Shown: positions 44,576 to 54,164, numbered from the stretch's first letter. The stretch is DNA of 64,000 nucleotides from Rhodoferax sp. (GCF_030646845.1 NZ_JAUSLE010000063.1:124001-188000), one strand, 5' to 3'. Translations and numbers: made by a program. Notes: generated by a model from the sequence alone, not told the origin.

Positions 44576-45619
44576 TTAGTCCTCTGCCAAAACGTGCTCG
44601 CCGCTTGCAATGCGCTGCATGAAGTCCAGCTTCAGCAGCAATGCCTTCATGCCCTCCACATCCAGCCGGGTGGTGTTGTGGGAGTGGTACTCCTCGCTAT
44701 GGGAACTTTGCGTCAGACGAGCCTCGCCTTGCTCCACAAATTTGGCGTAATTCAAATCGCGCCCATCCGGCGGCACGCGAAAATAGTCGCCACGGTCTTC
44801 AGCGCAAGCCATTTCCTCGCGACTCAACAGCGCTTCATACAGCTTTTCGCCATGGCGGGTGCCGATATTGCGTACTTCATGGTCAGGCTTGCCCATCAGC
44901 GCCAGCACGGCCTGGGTCAGCACCTCCACCGTAGCCGCCGGCGCCTTTTGCACAAAAATGTCGCCGTTGTTGCCGTGCTCAAACGCATACAGAACCAGTT
45001 CCACCGCATCGTCAAGCGTCATCATGAAACGGGTCATGGTCGGGTCAGTCACGGTAATGGGCGTGCCCGCCAGCACTTGCTCTACAAACAGAGGAATCAC
45101 CGAGCCGCGCGACGCCATCACGTTGCCATAGCGCGTACCGCAAATGACTGTGTTTGTGCCTTCCAGGTTGCGGCTAGCCGCGACCATGACCTTCTCCATC
45201 ATCGCCTTGCTGATACCCATTGCGTTGATCGGATAAACCGCCTTGTCCGTACTAAGGCATACGACACGCTTGACACCAGCACTGACCGCCGCCTCCAGGA
45301 CATTCTCGGTACCTAGCACATTGGTACGCACCGCCTGCATGGGGTGGAATTCACAGGAGGGCACTTGTTTGAGTGCGGCTGCGTGAAATACATGGTCGAC
45401 CCCCCGCATGGCCCCGGCTACGCTGCGCGCATCTCGCACATCGCCAATATAGAACTGGAGCTTGGCACTGTTGTAGCGCTTACGCATGTCGTCTTGCTTT
45501 TTTTCATCCCGACTGAAAATTCGAATCTCATCGATATCTGTATCCAAGAATCGCTTAAGAACAGCATTACCAAAAGAGCCTGTTCCACCAGTAATCAACA
45601 ATTTCTTTCCATTAAACAC
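44576..45619 (-). CDS. fnlA: UDP-GlcNAc 4,6-dehydratase/5-epimerase (CapE/WbjB/FnlA)
   Basis: The protein has 347 residues. The start is taken as GTG at 45619 because GGAGG lies 5 nt upstream; the longer open frame starts inside that ribosome site. It has LLITGGTGSFGNAVLKRFL, STDKAVYPINAMGISKAMME and CGTRYGNVMASRGSVIPLF, typical of cytosolic inverting dehydratases. It catalyses the first step of UDP-L-FucNAc synthesis. Confidence 0.93.
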   Translation of the reverse strand: MFNGKKLLITGGTGSFGNAVLKRFLDTDIDEIRIFSRDEKKQDDMRKRYNSAKLQFYIGDVRDARSVAGAMRGVDHVFHAAALKQVPSCEFHPMQAVRTNVLGTENVLEAAVSAGVKRVVCLSTDKAVYPINAMGISKAMMEKVMVAASRNLEGTNTVICGTRYGNVMASRGSVIPLFVEQVLAGTPITVTDPTMTRFMMTLDDAVELVLYAFEHGNNGDIFVQKAPAATVEVLTQAVLALMGKPDHEVRNIGTRHGEKLYEALLSREEMACAEDRGDYFRVPPDGRDLNYAKFVEQGEARLTQSSHSEEYHSHNTTRLDVEGMKALLLKLDFMQRIASGEHVLAED

Positions 45620-45634
45620 AAACACCTCCACATC

Positions 45635-46972
45635 TCAGTTTCTTGAAAAGGCTCTTCTTCCGAAAAGTCTTCGCCCATAAACACTACCAAACCAAAGCAA
45701 TGTCATAAAAAAGAAGGCCGAGAAAGTTTCCAGATACCCGAAAACTTGATTATTTGCAGGCGTAAATATAATAAATACGGCAAACAAAGGCAGCAAAAAT
45801 TTGGAATACAAGTTATTTTCATCTAAAAGACTTCTCCATAGTTTTGCAAGATAGAAGCCCATTATGAAGTTCCATACCGCAACACCAAGAAAATGAACGT
45901 CATTTGCAATATGACTGTAAAGTGAGTGCCACTGTGCCGTCTCACCCCAAACCGCATCTATTTTATGCTGATAAGTATATTGTGAAAGATCATATCCAGT
46001 CGCCCATTCAATCTGCCTTGTTAAGAACTGAGAATTCCCAAAGCCAAGCGTACTAGTAAAATCCACATTAAGCGATTGAGAAAATCCATAATAGCCCTGC
46101 ACAATATAATTGGAAAGCCAAACGTAAACATAAGACAAAAAGGATTCTTCGTCCATATTTCGATATGCATAATCTAATTTTATATGTCCAAGTGGGGAAG
46201 TTGACTCAACATAACTTGGGTCACCCCCTCGACCCAGCATCGCCGTACCAAAGAACCAAAGAGCCGCACCAAAAAACATAAAAATAATCACAATGAAAAA
46301 TCTTCTGCTCTTGAAATTAAATCTTCCCTCATTATAAAAACAAGCGACAAAATAAAGAATAAGCGAAGATCCATAGAGAATTACAAAATCAAATAGCGGT
46401 TTATTTGTTCCTGTAGAAATTCCCGACAAGACAGGCAAAAAAGTTACCGTCAGTGCGACGACTCTATCGACAATTGTAAGCTTCTCCCAATAAAAAATTA
46501 CAACTGGAATCAATATTATCTTTGTAAAGGCTATAAAAAAATTGAATATATTTAACAATTTACTGCCAGAATAGCCCTCCAAGCGCTCAATCTTTAAAAT
46601 GTATTGCTCCTCACTTTTAAGCAAGCCTGTCGTTATATCCGAAATAAAATCAACCGGAATAAGGCTATCGGACATCGTAATATTTTTATGCCCAATTAAA
46701 AAAGCGAGGAATGCAGCCAAAATCAGAACTCTAATTTTTAAGGAGCTTGACTCCTTAAACTTATTATCAGATTTAATCCTATTTTTAAAAGGTATCGCAG
46801 CAAGAACGTAACCTAGAACCATGCTGATGTGGTACAAGACAATGTAGAACCAGAAAGCTAGCGGATCATCCAAATGATATTCAATTGGACCAAAACTAAA
46901 AATCAATAAAGTAGATATTAGATAAATTTCCGCAAGAATTATGGGGCCTAAATATTTAATACTATTATTCAT
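45635..46972 (-). CDS. wzy: Wzy-like O-antigen/oligosaccharide repeat-unit polymerase
   Basis: The protein has 445 residues with ten or more hydrophobic segments and a large central periplasmic loop (~residues 230-330) with GRGGDPSYVES. Sequence similarity among such polymerases is low, so the call rests on topology and position between the sugar genes and the transferases. The gene is strikingly AT-rich with Lys/Asn/Ile-rich codons, unlike both flanks, indicating horizontal acquisition. Confidence 0.72.
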   Translation of the reverse strand: MNNSIKYLGPIILAEIYLISTLLIFSFGPIEYHLDDPLAFWFYIVLYHISMVLGYVLAAIPFKNRIKSDNKFKESSSLKIRVLILAAFLAFLIGHKNITMSDSLIPVDFISDITTGLLKSEEQYILKIERLEGYSGSKLLNIFNFFIAFTKIILIPVVIFYWEKLTIVDRVVALTVTFLPVLSGISTGTNKPLFDFVILYGSSLILYFVACFYNEGRFNFKSRRFFIVIIFMFFGAALWFFGTAMLGRGGDPSYVESTSPLGHIKLDYAYRNMDEESFLSYVYVWLSNYIVQGYYGFSQSLNVDFTSTLGFGNSQFLTRQIEWATGYDLSQYTYQHKIDAVWGETAQWHSLYSHIANDVHFLGVAVWNFIMGFYLAKLWRSLLDENNLYSKFLLPLFAVFIIFTPANNQVFGYLETFSAFFFMTLLWFGSVYGRRLFGRRAFSRN

Positions 46973-47050
46973 GATAATTTCAAATCAATTTCAAAACAGA
47001 CTGTCGACCGTCGAACTCCATGGCAACAAATCTACAGATCTCAAAAAAGA

Positions 47051-48040
47051 TTAAATATTGTAATTTCTTGCGTTCAACGCCATGAGATCATAGTGACTTT
47101 GGTGTTTATCTAATTGTTTATCGAATTTCTTGACCTTGTTCAATATAAAAATAATGTTCTTCAGGACACCGAATCCATACAAATAAAAACTTAAGTTAAA
47201 CGCCTTCTTCAAATACCTATTTCCCAAGTTGTAACAAAACAATCTGTTGCGCAAAAGTAGCTTCCCGAAAATATTTGACTCAGATTTAATTAGGTAATTA
47301 AAAATATCAACCTTATCCCGGTTGAATTGAGAGTTTTTTACGAGGTATGTTGAATTCGCCGTTCTTCTATAGTAAACAAAAATCTTTTCCACTTGAACAA
47401 ATTTTAGCGGTTTATATATTTCAGCCATTTTTATTTGCAAAGGATAATCTTCAGTTACTGAATATTGATTGACGAAGTTAATTATGTCTTTATTTAATAA
47501 AGCAGATGCTGTATAAAAAATACTAGGACTGTTGAAGAAATTAATTCTTTGCAACCTCACCAGGTATGGAGAATTTTTATAAATGATATTTGTGGCAAAT
47601 AAATTAAATAGATCAAATTGCGTGTCGACAATAGTGCCATTGATCAAATTAAGTGGTAAGCCGGAAAGAATGTGATTGCCATATATTTTTTTGGCCTCGA
47701 AAAATAAATTTTCATAGGAGTAAACATCATCACCCGCAGTAAGCTTACAGTAATCAGTGGCGAGATTTTCAAGCGCAAGGGTTAAGTTCTTACATGTTCC
47801 TCTGTTTGTGCCATCGGATAATACTGTTATTCGTCTAAATAAATATGAATTTTTTTCAACCCAAAATTTAGTCAATGCGACTGTATCGTCGCGTGAAGCA
47901 TCATCTGCAACAATAATGTCAACAGCAATGCCATTGCCGTAATTATCAATAAGATATTTTATGCTCTCCAAATGCTCCAGAATATAATTTGAATGATTAT
48001 AAGTAAGAACGACAAATGTAAAATTATTAATAATAGTCAT
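47051..48040 (-). CDS. Glycosyltransferase family 2
   Basis: The protein has 329 residues. The GT-A start FTFVVLTYNHSNYILEHLES is followed by VDIIVADDASRDDTVALTKF and a TAGDDVYSYENLFFEA segment holding the DxD-type acidic pair. The start overlaps the preceding gene by ATGA. It is AT-rich like its neighbours. It probably adds one sugar of the repeat unit at the cytoplasmic face; donor unknown. Confidence 0.85.
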   Translation of the reverse strand: MTIINNFTFVVLTYNHSNYILEHLESIKYLIDNYGNGIAVDIIVADDASRDDTVALTKFWVEKNSYLFRRITVLSDGTNRGTCKNLTLALENLATDYCKLTAGDDVYSYENLFFEAKKIYGNHILSGLPLNLINGTIVDTQFDLFNLFATNIIYKNSPYLVRLQRINFFNSPSIFYTASALLNKDIINFVNQYSVTEDYPLQIKMAEIYKPLKFVQVEKIFVYYRRTANSTYLVKNSQFNRDKVDIFNYLIKSESNIFGKLLLRNRLFCYNLGNRYLKKAFNLSFYLYGFGVLKNIIFILNKVKKFDKQLDKHQSHYDLMALNARNYNI

Positions 48041-48876
48041 GCGCTGAATTTCTTCTTTATAATTCTATAAATGTATAAAAATACGCCGAACCTTATCATT
48101 TTAAAACCAAGTAGAAAAAATTGCATTTTCCACAATAGTGATCTTTTGTTAATTTGCTGAAGATCATCCGCTAGACCACGTTTATTTATGTCAACTTGCA
48201 AATTGTATTTTTGTACCAAGGGCAAAATAACTTTGCCAACCCACTTCCCTCTGTAGATGGCGCCACCCATAGCGTAGTTATAAGGGTAGATATCTTCGTG
48301 CTCTTTTCTTGCGCAATAAAACAAGTCTGTGCTGTTATAGGTACGATAGCTACCGAAAAATTCCCACGCCCATGGATTGTCGTTATCTTCTATAAATTCC
48401 AATAACTTTTCTCGCCGCCAAATAGCCGGCGCCGAGTTTAATTTATAGTCACCTCTTCTTGGTATTAACTCAAAACCTTCAAAACGATTATCATTGAAAT
48501 TTTCATTTACTGGGATGTTGGAGAAATAGAAAACAGCAATATCGGGATTGTCATTAAGCCATTTTATGCAATTACTTATCTTTTCTTGATCAACACGGCC
48601 TTCCAAAATAAAATCATCATAAAGCATTAGCACGAATTTGGATTCACATGCACTTAATGTTTGCTTAAGCCTCAATCCCCATATATCTTTACCATTTTTT
48701 GAATTGAAATTGTGGATTTGTACATCGATGTTATTTGGAATTTTTTGTTTTCGCTCTGTATTTAGAACTACTTTATATTTGCATTCAGGCCAGTGTTCTT
48801 GGAATGCACAAAAAAATAATTCCCAAACATCTTCGTATGCATCACATGTATTAACTACGATAATATTATCTATCAT
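48037..48876 (-). CDS. Glycosyltransferase-like protein of the polysaccharide locus
   Basis: The protein has 279 residues. It begins DNIIVVNTCDAYEDVWELFF and contains FVLMLYDDFILEGRVDQEK, a DD-centred motif like the nucleotide-sugar site of GT-A enzymes, and later AMGGAIYRGKW. Proteins with this 'LxDDFIL' pattern occur in O-antigen clusters without assigned donors. No membrane anchor is evident, although the basic C-terminus (YIYRIIKKKFSA) may bind the membrane. AT-rich. Confidence 0.65.
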   Translation of the reverse strand: MIDNIIVVNTCDAYEDVWELFFCAFQEHWPECKYKVVLNTERKQKIPNNIDVQIHNFNSKNGKDIWGLRLKQTLSACESKFVLMLYDDFILEGRVDQEKISNCIKWLNDNPDIAVFYFSNIPVNENFNDNRFEGFELIPRRGDYKLNSAPAIWRREKLLEFIEDNDNPWAWEFFGSYRTYNSTDLFYCARKEHEDIYPYNYAMGGAIYRGKWVGKVILPLVQKYNLQVDINKRGLADDLQQINKRSLLWKMQFFLLGFKMIRFGVFLYIYRIIKKKFSA

Positions 48877-48952
48877 GCCACTGTTTCATTTAGGAAGAAG
48901 GGTACGCCCTCCGTCAACAGCAGCGGCGTAGATAGGGGCGGTCCTGCTTCAG

Positions 48953-50491
48953 TCAATATTTTTTCCCTGATTTTCCAAATACTTTATTTCTAATTGACCG
49001 AACGCATGTAGAAGTGATAGCAAGAAAGACAATGCCAACAATTGCTGTTTTTACTGTCACCAGTATTCTGGGCTCACTCATATCAATATAAATCACTTTC
49101 TTCATCAAATATGACAGCACACCTATACAAAATAGTATCGGAAATAGATCTTTGGTCAACCATTTCAAGTGAAAGCCGGGGACAAGCTTCCTATGGACAA
49201 CCGCAGTCCATCCTAAAAACCAAATTGCACTGAATACAAACCAAAGCTGACCGGCCCCAAGTGCGCCATATTTCATCGTTACAAAATATATTAGTGGAAG
49301 CTGTATCACAAGTGACAATGTCGAGCCAATTACATACAACCTAAGTGTGCCGAATGCATTCTGTAAATAGTACTGGAAAGTTCCCAATACAAAAATGCCA
49401 GACCCTAATGCATACCAAAAAAGTATTTCATGCCCCCAAACAAATGCCTTTTTATCTCCAGTAAGAGAATAAAGAATTTCTTGAGAGTAAATGCTAATCA
49501 ACACTGCCGATGAAAATGTGACCCACGTCACTATCTGTGTCATATTGACGTATACAGAAATCATCTCTTTCAGATTGCGTTTAGAAACCAGCATTGTCAT
49601 TCTTGGAAGAAAAGCCAAAAATACAGGAGTGGATAGGCTTATTACAGCACCTGTTATTAACGTAATCAAACTAAAATATCCAAACTCCTCCAACGACAAA
49701 GAACCCGACAGAAGCAATTTATCGAATTGGGTGATTGTTATTAAAATAGCAGATGTGTAGGTTATGCTTAACGTAAAAGGAATTATTTCCTTAAAGATAC
49801 TCCAGTCAATCTTAAGCCATGTTATCGAGATATCAGATGGGGGCAGGTTGTAATAAAACCGCCTGCCAAGCAGTGCTGCTTCCAATATGCCAATTACAAA
49901 CTGATACTCAAAGAAGCGCCGGATATCACTTGAGATATATACCAATATAAAAAAAGAACCAATGTATTTCAAGCTATTGATAGCGACTCCGGCCTTATTA
50001 ATCCAGATTTGATCCTCAAATCCATTGATGCCACTGCGATATATTGTAGAGAAAAATCTAAGCCCAATTATTAGCCCCATAATACTGATGCAGTATGATA
50101 TATCTTCGGAGCTTAATATGACAGCCTTTATCCAACTTTGCGCCAACCAATTACTGCCGAAATAGATGCCGATCACAATTCCTAAAGTCAAAACAAAAAA
50201 TATGAACTCGAAACCTCTTAATAAATTATGAAGTTTTTTAAATCCATTAACTTGACCTCTGGCATAAGCAACTTGCCTACCTAATGTAGTACTCAAACCC
50301 ATGTCAAGTAAGTTCAACCAATTCTGCATCACCATGAAAAAACCAACTAACCCGTAAGCTTCTGCTCCAAGATATTGCAGATAGAAGGGCGTAATGATGA
50401 TCGCTACAGCGATCGTGTAACCTTGTCCAATATAGTTGGTTATTGTATTAAGTCTAATGTTAATTAGACTTTCATTGTTTTTATAGGTCAC
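48953..50491 (-). CDS. wzx: Wzx-like oligosaccharide flippase
   Basis: The protein has 512 residues with about twelve to fourteen membrane segments. It begins with a short polar segment, then YIGQGYTIAVAIIITPFYLQ and LLDMGLSTTLGRQVAYARGQ, typical of the polysaccharide transport (MOP) family. It moves undecaprenyl-linked repeat units to the periplasm. It starts with GTG. It is AT-rich, like wzy and the two transferases, so the four probably arrived together. Confidence 0.85.
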   Translation of the reverse strand: MTYKNNESLINIRLNTITNYIGQGYTIAVAIIITPFYLQYLGAEAYGLVGFFMVMQNWLNLLDMGLSTTLGRQVAYARGQVNGFKKLHNLLRGFEFIFFVLTLGIVIGIYFGSNWLAQSWIKAVILSSEDISYCISIMGLIIGLRFFSTIYRSGINGFEDQIWINKAGVAINSLKYIGSFFILVYISSDIRRFFEYQFVIGILEAALLGRRFYYNLPPSDISITWLKIDWSIFKEIIPFTLSITYTSAILITITQFDKLLLSGSLSLEEFGYFSLITLITGAVISLSTPVFLAFLPRMTMLVSKRNLKEMISVYVNMTQIVTWVTFSSAVLISIYSQEILYSLTGDKKAFVWGHEILFWYALGSGIFVLGTFQYYLQNAFGTLRLYVIGSTLSLVIQLPLIYFVTMKYGALGAGQLWFVFSAIWFLGWTAVVHRKLVPGFHLKWLTKDLFPILFCIGVLSYLMKKVIYIDMSEPRILVTVKTAIVGIVFLAITSTCVRSIRNKVFGKSGKKY

Positions 50492-50591
50492 AAACTTACC
50501 TTGGTTTTATTCAATAAGGAGATAATGAATTCTTGACCATTCAATACGGTACTTTTCACAAAGTCTTGATTGCATCGCTATCGGCGTTCGT

Positions 50592-50610
50592 CTTCATTGA
50601 AAAAATGAAG
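50592..50610 (-). terminator. Hairpin downstream of fdtB
   Basis: CTTCATT (50592-50598) and AATGAAG (50604-50610) form a 7 bp stem with a GAAAA loop just beyond the fdtB stop at 50613. There is no T tract after it on the minus strand, so termination is weak or the hairpin serves as a 3' end stabiliser. Confidence 0.35.
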
Positions 50611-50612
50611 GA

Positions 50613-51722
50613 CTAACTGAGTGCAACGACTGAAGATCGCACGGCCTGGATCACTTGCTCAGCATCGCTCAAGCTCAACGACGGACCAATGGGTAGGCTC
50701 AGTACATCCCTATGGATATTCTCCGATATCGGAAAGCTGCCCTGCTCATATGCCAGAGCGGCGTATGCAGACTGGAGATGCGGCGGAATGGGGTAATGAA
50801 TTAATGTGCCAATCCCTGCTTCGGTCAGCTTCTTCTGCAATGCCTCCCGTTGGGGGTGTTGCACCACGTACAGGTGCCAGGCGGGTTCGGCCCAGTCGGG
50901 CACAAAGGGCAGGATCAGGCCGGAACCAGTCAAGCCCAGCCGGTAACCCGCAGCAATAGCACTTCGGCGGGCGTTCCATTCGTCCAGGTGCGCCAGTTTC
51001 ACGCGCAGGATAGCGGCTTGCAGTGGGTCCAACCGGCTGTTGTAGCCCTGGACCTCATTCACATATTTAACGCGTGAGCCATAGTTACGTAGCACTTGGA
51101 TACGGTCAGCCAGCTGCACATCGTTAGTGGTCACCGCACCACCGTCGCCCATGGCACCGAGGTTTTTGCCAGGGTAAAAACTCCAAGCTACCACGTCGCC
51201 ATGCGCGCCCAGGCGCTTGCCTTTGTAGCGTGCACCGTGCGCCTGCGCTCCGTCCTCCAACACGCGCAGACCGTGCTTGCGTGCGATGGCCAAGATGGCA
51301 TCCATGTCAGCCGGCTGGCCGTACAGATGCACGGGCGAGATGACTCTAGTGCGGGGCGTGATGGCCGCCTCGATGCGGGCCGGGTCGATGTTGTAAGTGC
51401 ACGCATCGGGCTCCACCGGCACTGGTGTGGCGCCACACTGGCTCACGGCCAGCCAGGTGGCGATGTAGGTGTTGCTGGGCACGATGACTTCGTCACCCGG
51501 CCCTACGTCCATGGCGCGCAGGGCCAGATGCAGGGCGTCTAGGCCGTTGGCAACGCCAACCGCGTGGGTTGCCCCGCAGTAGGTAGCGAATTCGTTTTCA
51601 AACGCTTCGACTTCCGGTCCACCGATGTAATGACCAGATGCCAGTGTTCGGGCAACTGCTGCGTCAATGTCAGCTTGCAGCTCGCGGTACGCAGCCCCCA
51701 AGTCTAGAAATGGAATGTTCAT
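50613..51722 (-). CDS. fdtB: DegT/DnrJ/EryC1-family sugar aminotransferase (FdtB-like)
   Basis: The protein has 369 residues. It begins [20 protein letters not shown], and the PLP lysine lies in [19 protein letters not shown]. In the context of FdtA and an acyltransferase it is most simply FdtB, which aminates dTDP-3-keto-6-deoxy-galactose to dTDP-D-Fuc3N. It overlaps fdtA by 4 nt. Confidence 0.9.
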   Translation of the reverse strand: MNIPFLDLGAAYRELQADIDAAVARTLASGHYIGGPEVEAFENEFATYCGATHAVGVANGLDALHLALRAMDVGPGDEVIVPSNTYIATWLAVSQCGATPVPVEPDACTYNIDPARIEAAITPRTRVISPVHLYGQPADMDAILAIARKHGLRVLEDGAQAHGARYKGKRLGAHGDVVAWSFYPGKNLGAMGDGGAVTTNDVQLADRIQVLRNYGSRVKYVNEVQGYNSRLDPLQAAILRVKLAHLDEWNARRSAIAAGYRLGLTGSGLILPFVPDWAEPAWHLYVVQHPQREALQKKLTEAGIGTLIHYPIPPHLQSAYAALAYEQGSFPISENIHRDVLSLPIGPSLSLSDAEQVIQAVRSSVVALS

Positions 51723-52135
51723 AGTTGATCCCGCCCATGCATGAATTCCGAGTAGTTGCGGTAGTAATCTTCTTCGTCGTATTTATTCGAGGCCAGCACC
51801 ATACAGACGGAACCAGATGAAAAGTTGTCCAACTCGCGCCAAATCATGGGGCAGACATACAGGCCGTTGTATGAGCGACTGAGGTGCACGCGCTTTTTGT
51901 TAACGCCATCATCCAACACCACATCGAAGCTGCCCGACATGGCAATGATGAGCTGGTGCAGCCCTTTGTGAGCATGACCGCCACGCTCTGCACCGCCCGG
52001 AACGTCGTACAGGTAATAAACGCGCTGGATGTCAAAGGGGATCTGGTTGCCGCCTTCGACAAAGGTCAAGCTCCCACGGGGGTCCGAGATTTTTGGGAGT
52101 TCAATTATTTGGCAGAGGTCAATATTAAATTTCAT
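51719..52135 (-). CDS. fdtA: dTDP-4-keto-6-deoxyglucose 3,4-ketoisomerase (FdtA-like cupin)
   Basis: The protein has 138 residues, a single cupin of the WxcM/FdtA family: [36 protein letters not shown] with the conserved His pair, and YCP-like [20 protein letters not shown]. It isomerises the RmlB product. FdtA (giving the galacto product) and QdtA (gluco) are hard to tell apart by eye, so the product could be Qui3N rather than Fuc3N. Confidence 0.88.
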   Translation of the reverse strand: MKFNIDLCQIIELPKISDPRGSLTFVEGGNQIPFDIQRVYYLYDVPGGAERGGHAHKGLHQLIIAMSGSFDVVLDDGVNKKRVHLSRSYNGLYVCPMIWRELDNFSSGSVCMVLASNKYDEEDYYRNYSEFMHGRDQL

Positions 52136-52614
52136 TTGATTTCCATTGGGCTTTTCCGGTTGATTTCCCGGGCTGGATTACCCACAACCATGGCGCCAGG
52201 GGCCACGTCCTTGGTTACCACGGCACCGGCACCCACAATGGCGCCTGCGCCAATATGCACGCCCGGCAGCAACGTAGCTCCACCGCCGATGCTGGCCCCT
52301 GCTCCGATACATGTGCCGACCAGCCCGAAGTTTACGTTTCTGCTCTTGGGATGCTTGTCATTTGTAAACGTCACGTTGGGGCCAATAAAAACATCGTCTT
52401 CCACACGCAAACCGTCCCATAACTGAACGCCGCTCTTGACCGTGACGCGGTCGCCAATGACGACGTCGTTCTCAATCAGGCAATGCGAACAGATGTTGCA
52501 GTCACGGCCAATTTCTGCCCCGGGAAGCACGACAACGAATTGCCAGACGCGTGTATTTTCGCCAATGGTGGTGGACTGGACATCGGACAACCCATGAATA
52601 AATGGTGGGGACAT
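52132..52614 (-). CDS. fdtC: Hexapeptide-repeat N-acetyltransferase (FdtC-like)
   Basis: The protein has 160 residues built of left-handed beta-helix hexapeptides ([48 protein letters not shown]). The loop [11 protein letters not shown] is typical of WxcM-like and FdtC-type sugar N-acetyltransferases. It would acetylate dTDP-D-Fuc3N to dTDP-D-Fuc3NAc. Overlap with fdtA (4 nt) supports a single operon. Confidence 0.88.
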   Translation of the reverse strand: MSPPFIHGLSDVQSTTIGENTRVWQFVVVLPGAEIGRDCNICSHCLIENDVVIGDRVTVKSGVQLWDGLRVEDDVFIGPNVTFTNDKHPKSRNVNFGLVGTCIGAGASIGGGATLLPGVHIGAGAIVGAGAVVTKDVAPGAMVVGNPAREINRKSPMEIK

Positions 52615-52670
52615 GAAACAACTTTGAATTGGTGTGAAGAAGGTGACTATCGTGAATTAAGTACAGGCTT

Positions 52671-52853
52671 CTAGCTCGGATAGCATGTTTGTTTGAAAAT
52701 CGATGATGTTGTCCGTGTGCTGACGATACAAAACCAACTCGTTGGACAAATGCCCGCATGTCGTCCTGCCTGCGCATTGCCAAATGAGGTTTTGAATTCC
52801 AGCGTTTGCGATTCGTCTGCAGCGATGAGGGATTGGATGGCGGCAAGCTTCAT
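52671..52853 (-). pseudogene. Remnant of an AlbA_2/Schlafen-type putative DNA-binding protein (N-terminus only)
   Basis: An ATG at 52853 with GGGAGG 7 nt upstream starts MKLAAIQSLIAADESQTLEF, then KTSFGN, matching the opening of AlbA_2-domain proteins (typically '...ExxxLEFKxSF...'). After about 28 residues the similarity stops, and the rest of the frame has unconvincing composition before a stop. The good ribosome site and lost body suggest a truncated or frameshifted relic within the polysaccharide locus. It fills most of the 350 bp gap between fdtC and the MarR gene. Confidence 0.4.
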
Positions 52854-52964
52854 GGGGTGGCCTCCCATCCCAATGCATTCAAGCGGCTATCCATCGGCTT
52901 GCGCGACAGCGGCCGCAGCCGGGTGCCCGAGCCGCAGTAAAAAATAATGGCGGTGATTCTTGTG

Positions 52965-53351
52965 TTAGTCATGAATGGGGGCCGGTTTGCTTTGGGCTTT
53001 GCCCATTTCAGACTTCAGCGCTTCGATCTCCAGCGTGAGGCTTTCGTACTCTGCCAACTTGCGCGCCAGAAAACGAACCCTGAGGCCGGTTTTTTCAGTG
53101 ATGCCCATGGGAGTGAGCAGGTAAGCATAGGCCAGCTTGTTCTGGCTTTTCCTAAAACTCTGCATCTTGATGTAACCCTTGCCCAGCAAAGCCTTGAGGC
53201 AATAGTTAGTCTTGCCCAAGCTCACGCCCAGCGCATCGGCCAGCTCGCGCTGGCTCAGGTGCGGATCGGCCTCCAAAAGGCGCAAGACCTTGAGGTGGTT
53301 TTCTTCTTGAAGGGAGGGGAATTCGGCAGTGTTCACTTGATGAACGCGCAT
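52965..53351 (-). CDS. MarR-family EPS-associated transcriptional regulator
   Basis: The protein has 128 residues from the ATG at 53351; the open frame extends upstream but there encodes relics of another gene. It shows a winged helix (HLSQRELADALGVSLGKTNY, CLKALLGKGYIKMQSF) and a C-terminal coiled helix (YESLTLEIEALKSEMGKAQ). This matches the MarR type found beside exopolysaccharide loci (TIGR04176-type as I recall it). It probably controls the adjacent sugar operons. Confidence 0.88.
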   Translation of the reverse strand: MRVHQVNTAEFPSLQEENHLKVLRLLEADPHLSQRELADALGVSLGKTNYCLKALLGKGYIKMQSFRKSQNKLAYAYLLTPMGITEKTGLRVRFLARKLAEYESLTLEIEALKSEMGKAQSKPAPIHD

Positions 53352-53389
53352 ATTAACACGCCTTGATGGGAGAGCCCGCACCCCTGTAT

Positions 53390-53815
53390 CTACCGGGCTA
53401 TTGGTTTTGGGTTTTGAGCACCCCAGGGGTTGGTCTGTGCGCCTTGTACAACTGCCAACGGATTGCCCTGATCCAGCGTGACAGACACGCCACGGTTTGT
53501 CACCGCAAGCGCCAGTAAGTAGGCATCTGTGATGTGGCGGCCAGTGAGCAATTTGCTCAACGCCATCAAGCCTGGGCTTAGCGGGTTGACGGCGTCTGGC
53601 CAAAATGATGAGCCGGGTGCTTGGTGGCTTCAGCCAGAGGGACCACCACCTCCGCTGCGGGCGCACTGTTGGGTAAGCGATTGGCGACAGGATTCGTATG
53701 CACCCATTCTGGGTGAGTAGGTACGACTCCCGACTCTCATCCAGGTGGTCACACTTAACCACCGCATGGCGATAGCATGGTGCATGTGGCCGGCATCCAG
53801 CAGCGAGACAATCAA
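53390..53815 (-). pseudogene. vapC: Broken VapC (PIN-domain) toxin gene
   Basis: Three frames must be joined. LIVSLLDAGHMHHAIAMRWL starts at 53815, then LTQNGCIRILSPIAYPT in another frame, then FWPDAVNPLSPG and LLTGRHITDAYLLALAV in a third, ending at TAG 53390-53392. Together they follow a PIN-domain VapC protein in order. The usual N-terminal start with the first catalytic Asp (of the LLDVNVLI type) is missing, so both frameshifts and a 5' deletion have occurred. Confidence 0.75.
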
Positions 53816-54048
53816 ACGCCTTCGGTTTCACGCAGGGCATTGACCTGGTCGTTACTGACCAATACCCCACGCGCCGGCAACGGCCTGAACCCACCCACCG
53901 TAAGGGCAGACGGCTGTTGATCGACGCGCGCCGTCAGTGCCAGTCGCGCAAGACGCAAAATGACCTGCCCAAGTGTCAGGCACTCACGTCAAGCCATGTC
54001 TTTCGCAGCGAGTAGCACGTCATCGTCAATATCAATGGTGGCACGCAT
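53812..54048 (-). pseudogene. vapB: Broken VapB antitoxin gene with a premature stop
   Basis: From ATG 54048 the frame reads MRATIDIDDDVLLAAKDMA, then TGA at codon 20 (53991-53989), then continues in frame RECLTLGQVILRLARLALTA to RETEGV and a stop at 53812-53814. The layout is that of VapB antitoxins. A single CGA-to-TGA change would explain the stop. The end overlaps the vapC remnant, as in intact vapBC operons. Confidence 0.72.
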
Positions 54049-54118
54049 TTCATTTCGCCAGATGTTTTGATGCATTGGTTCTAAATCATCAAAACACCAC
54101 GGACGAAGATCACTGACT

Positions 54119-54158
54119 GGCGCTGGCGCTGGCAGCTGGCAGCTGGCAGCTGCCAGCC
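54119..54158. repeat. Short tandem GGCGCT/GGCAGCT repeats ending in a palindrome
   Basis: Two GGCGCT units and three GGCAGCT units are followed by GCCAGCC. GCTGGCAG-CTGCCAGC is a perfect 16 bp palindrome at the end. It lies just after the stop codon of the Wzz-like gene and could form a hairpin at its transcript end. Confidence 0.6.
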
Positions 54159-54164
54159 GCGACC

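Noticed and set aside
53352..53894. N-terminal extension of the MarR-EPS regulator
   Set aside because: The upstream part of the frame is made of out-of-frame vapC relics; the ATG at 53351 starts the conserved domain.
54119..54158. Short GGCAGCT repeats as a CRISPR array
   Set aside because: Units are contiguous with no spacers and only 6-7 bp long.
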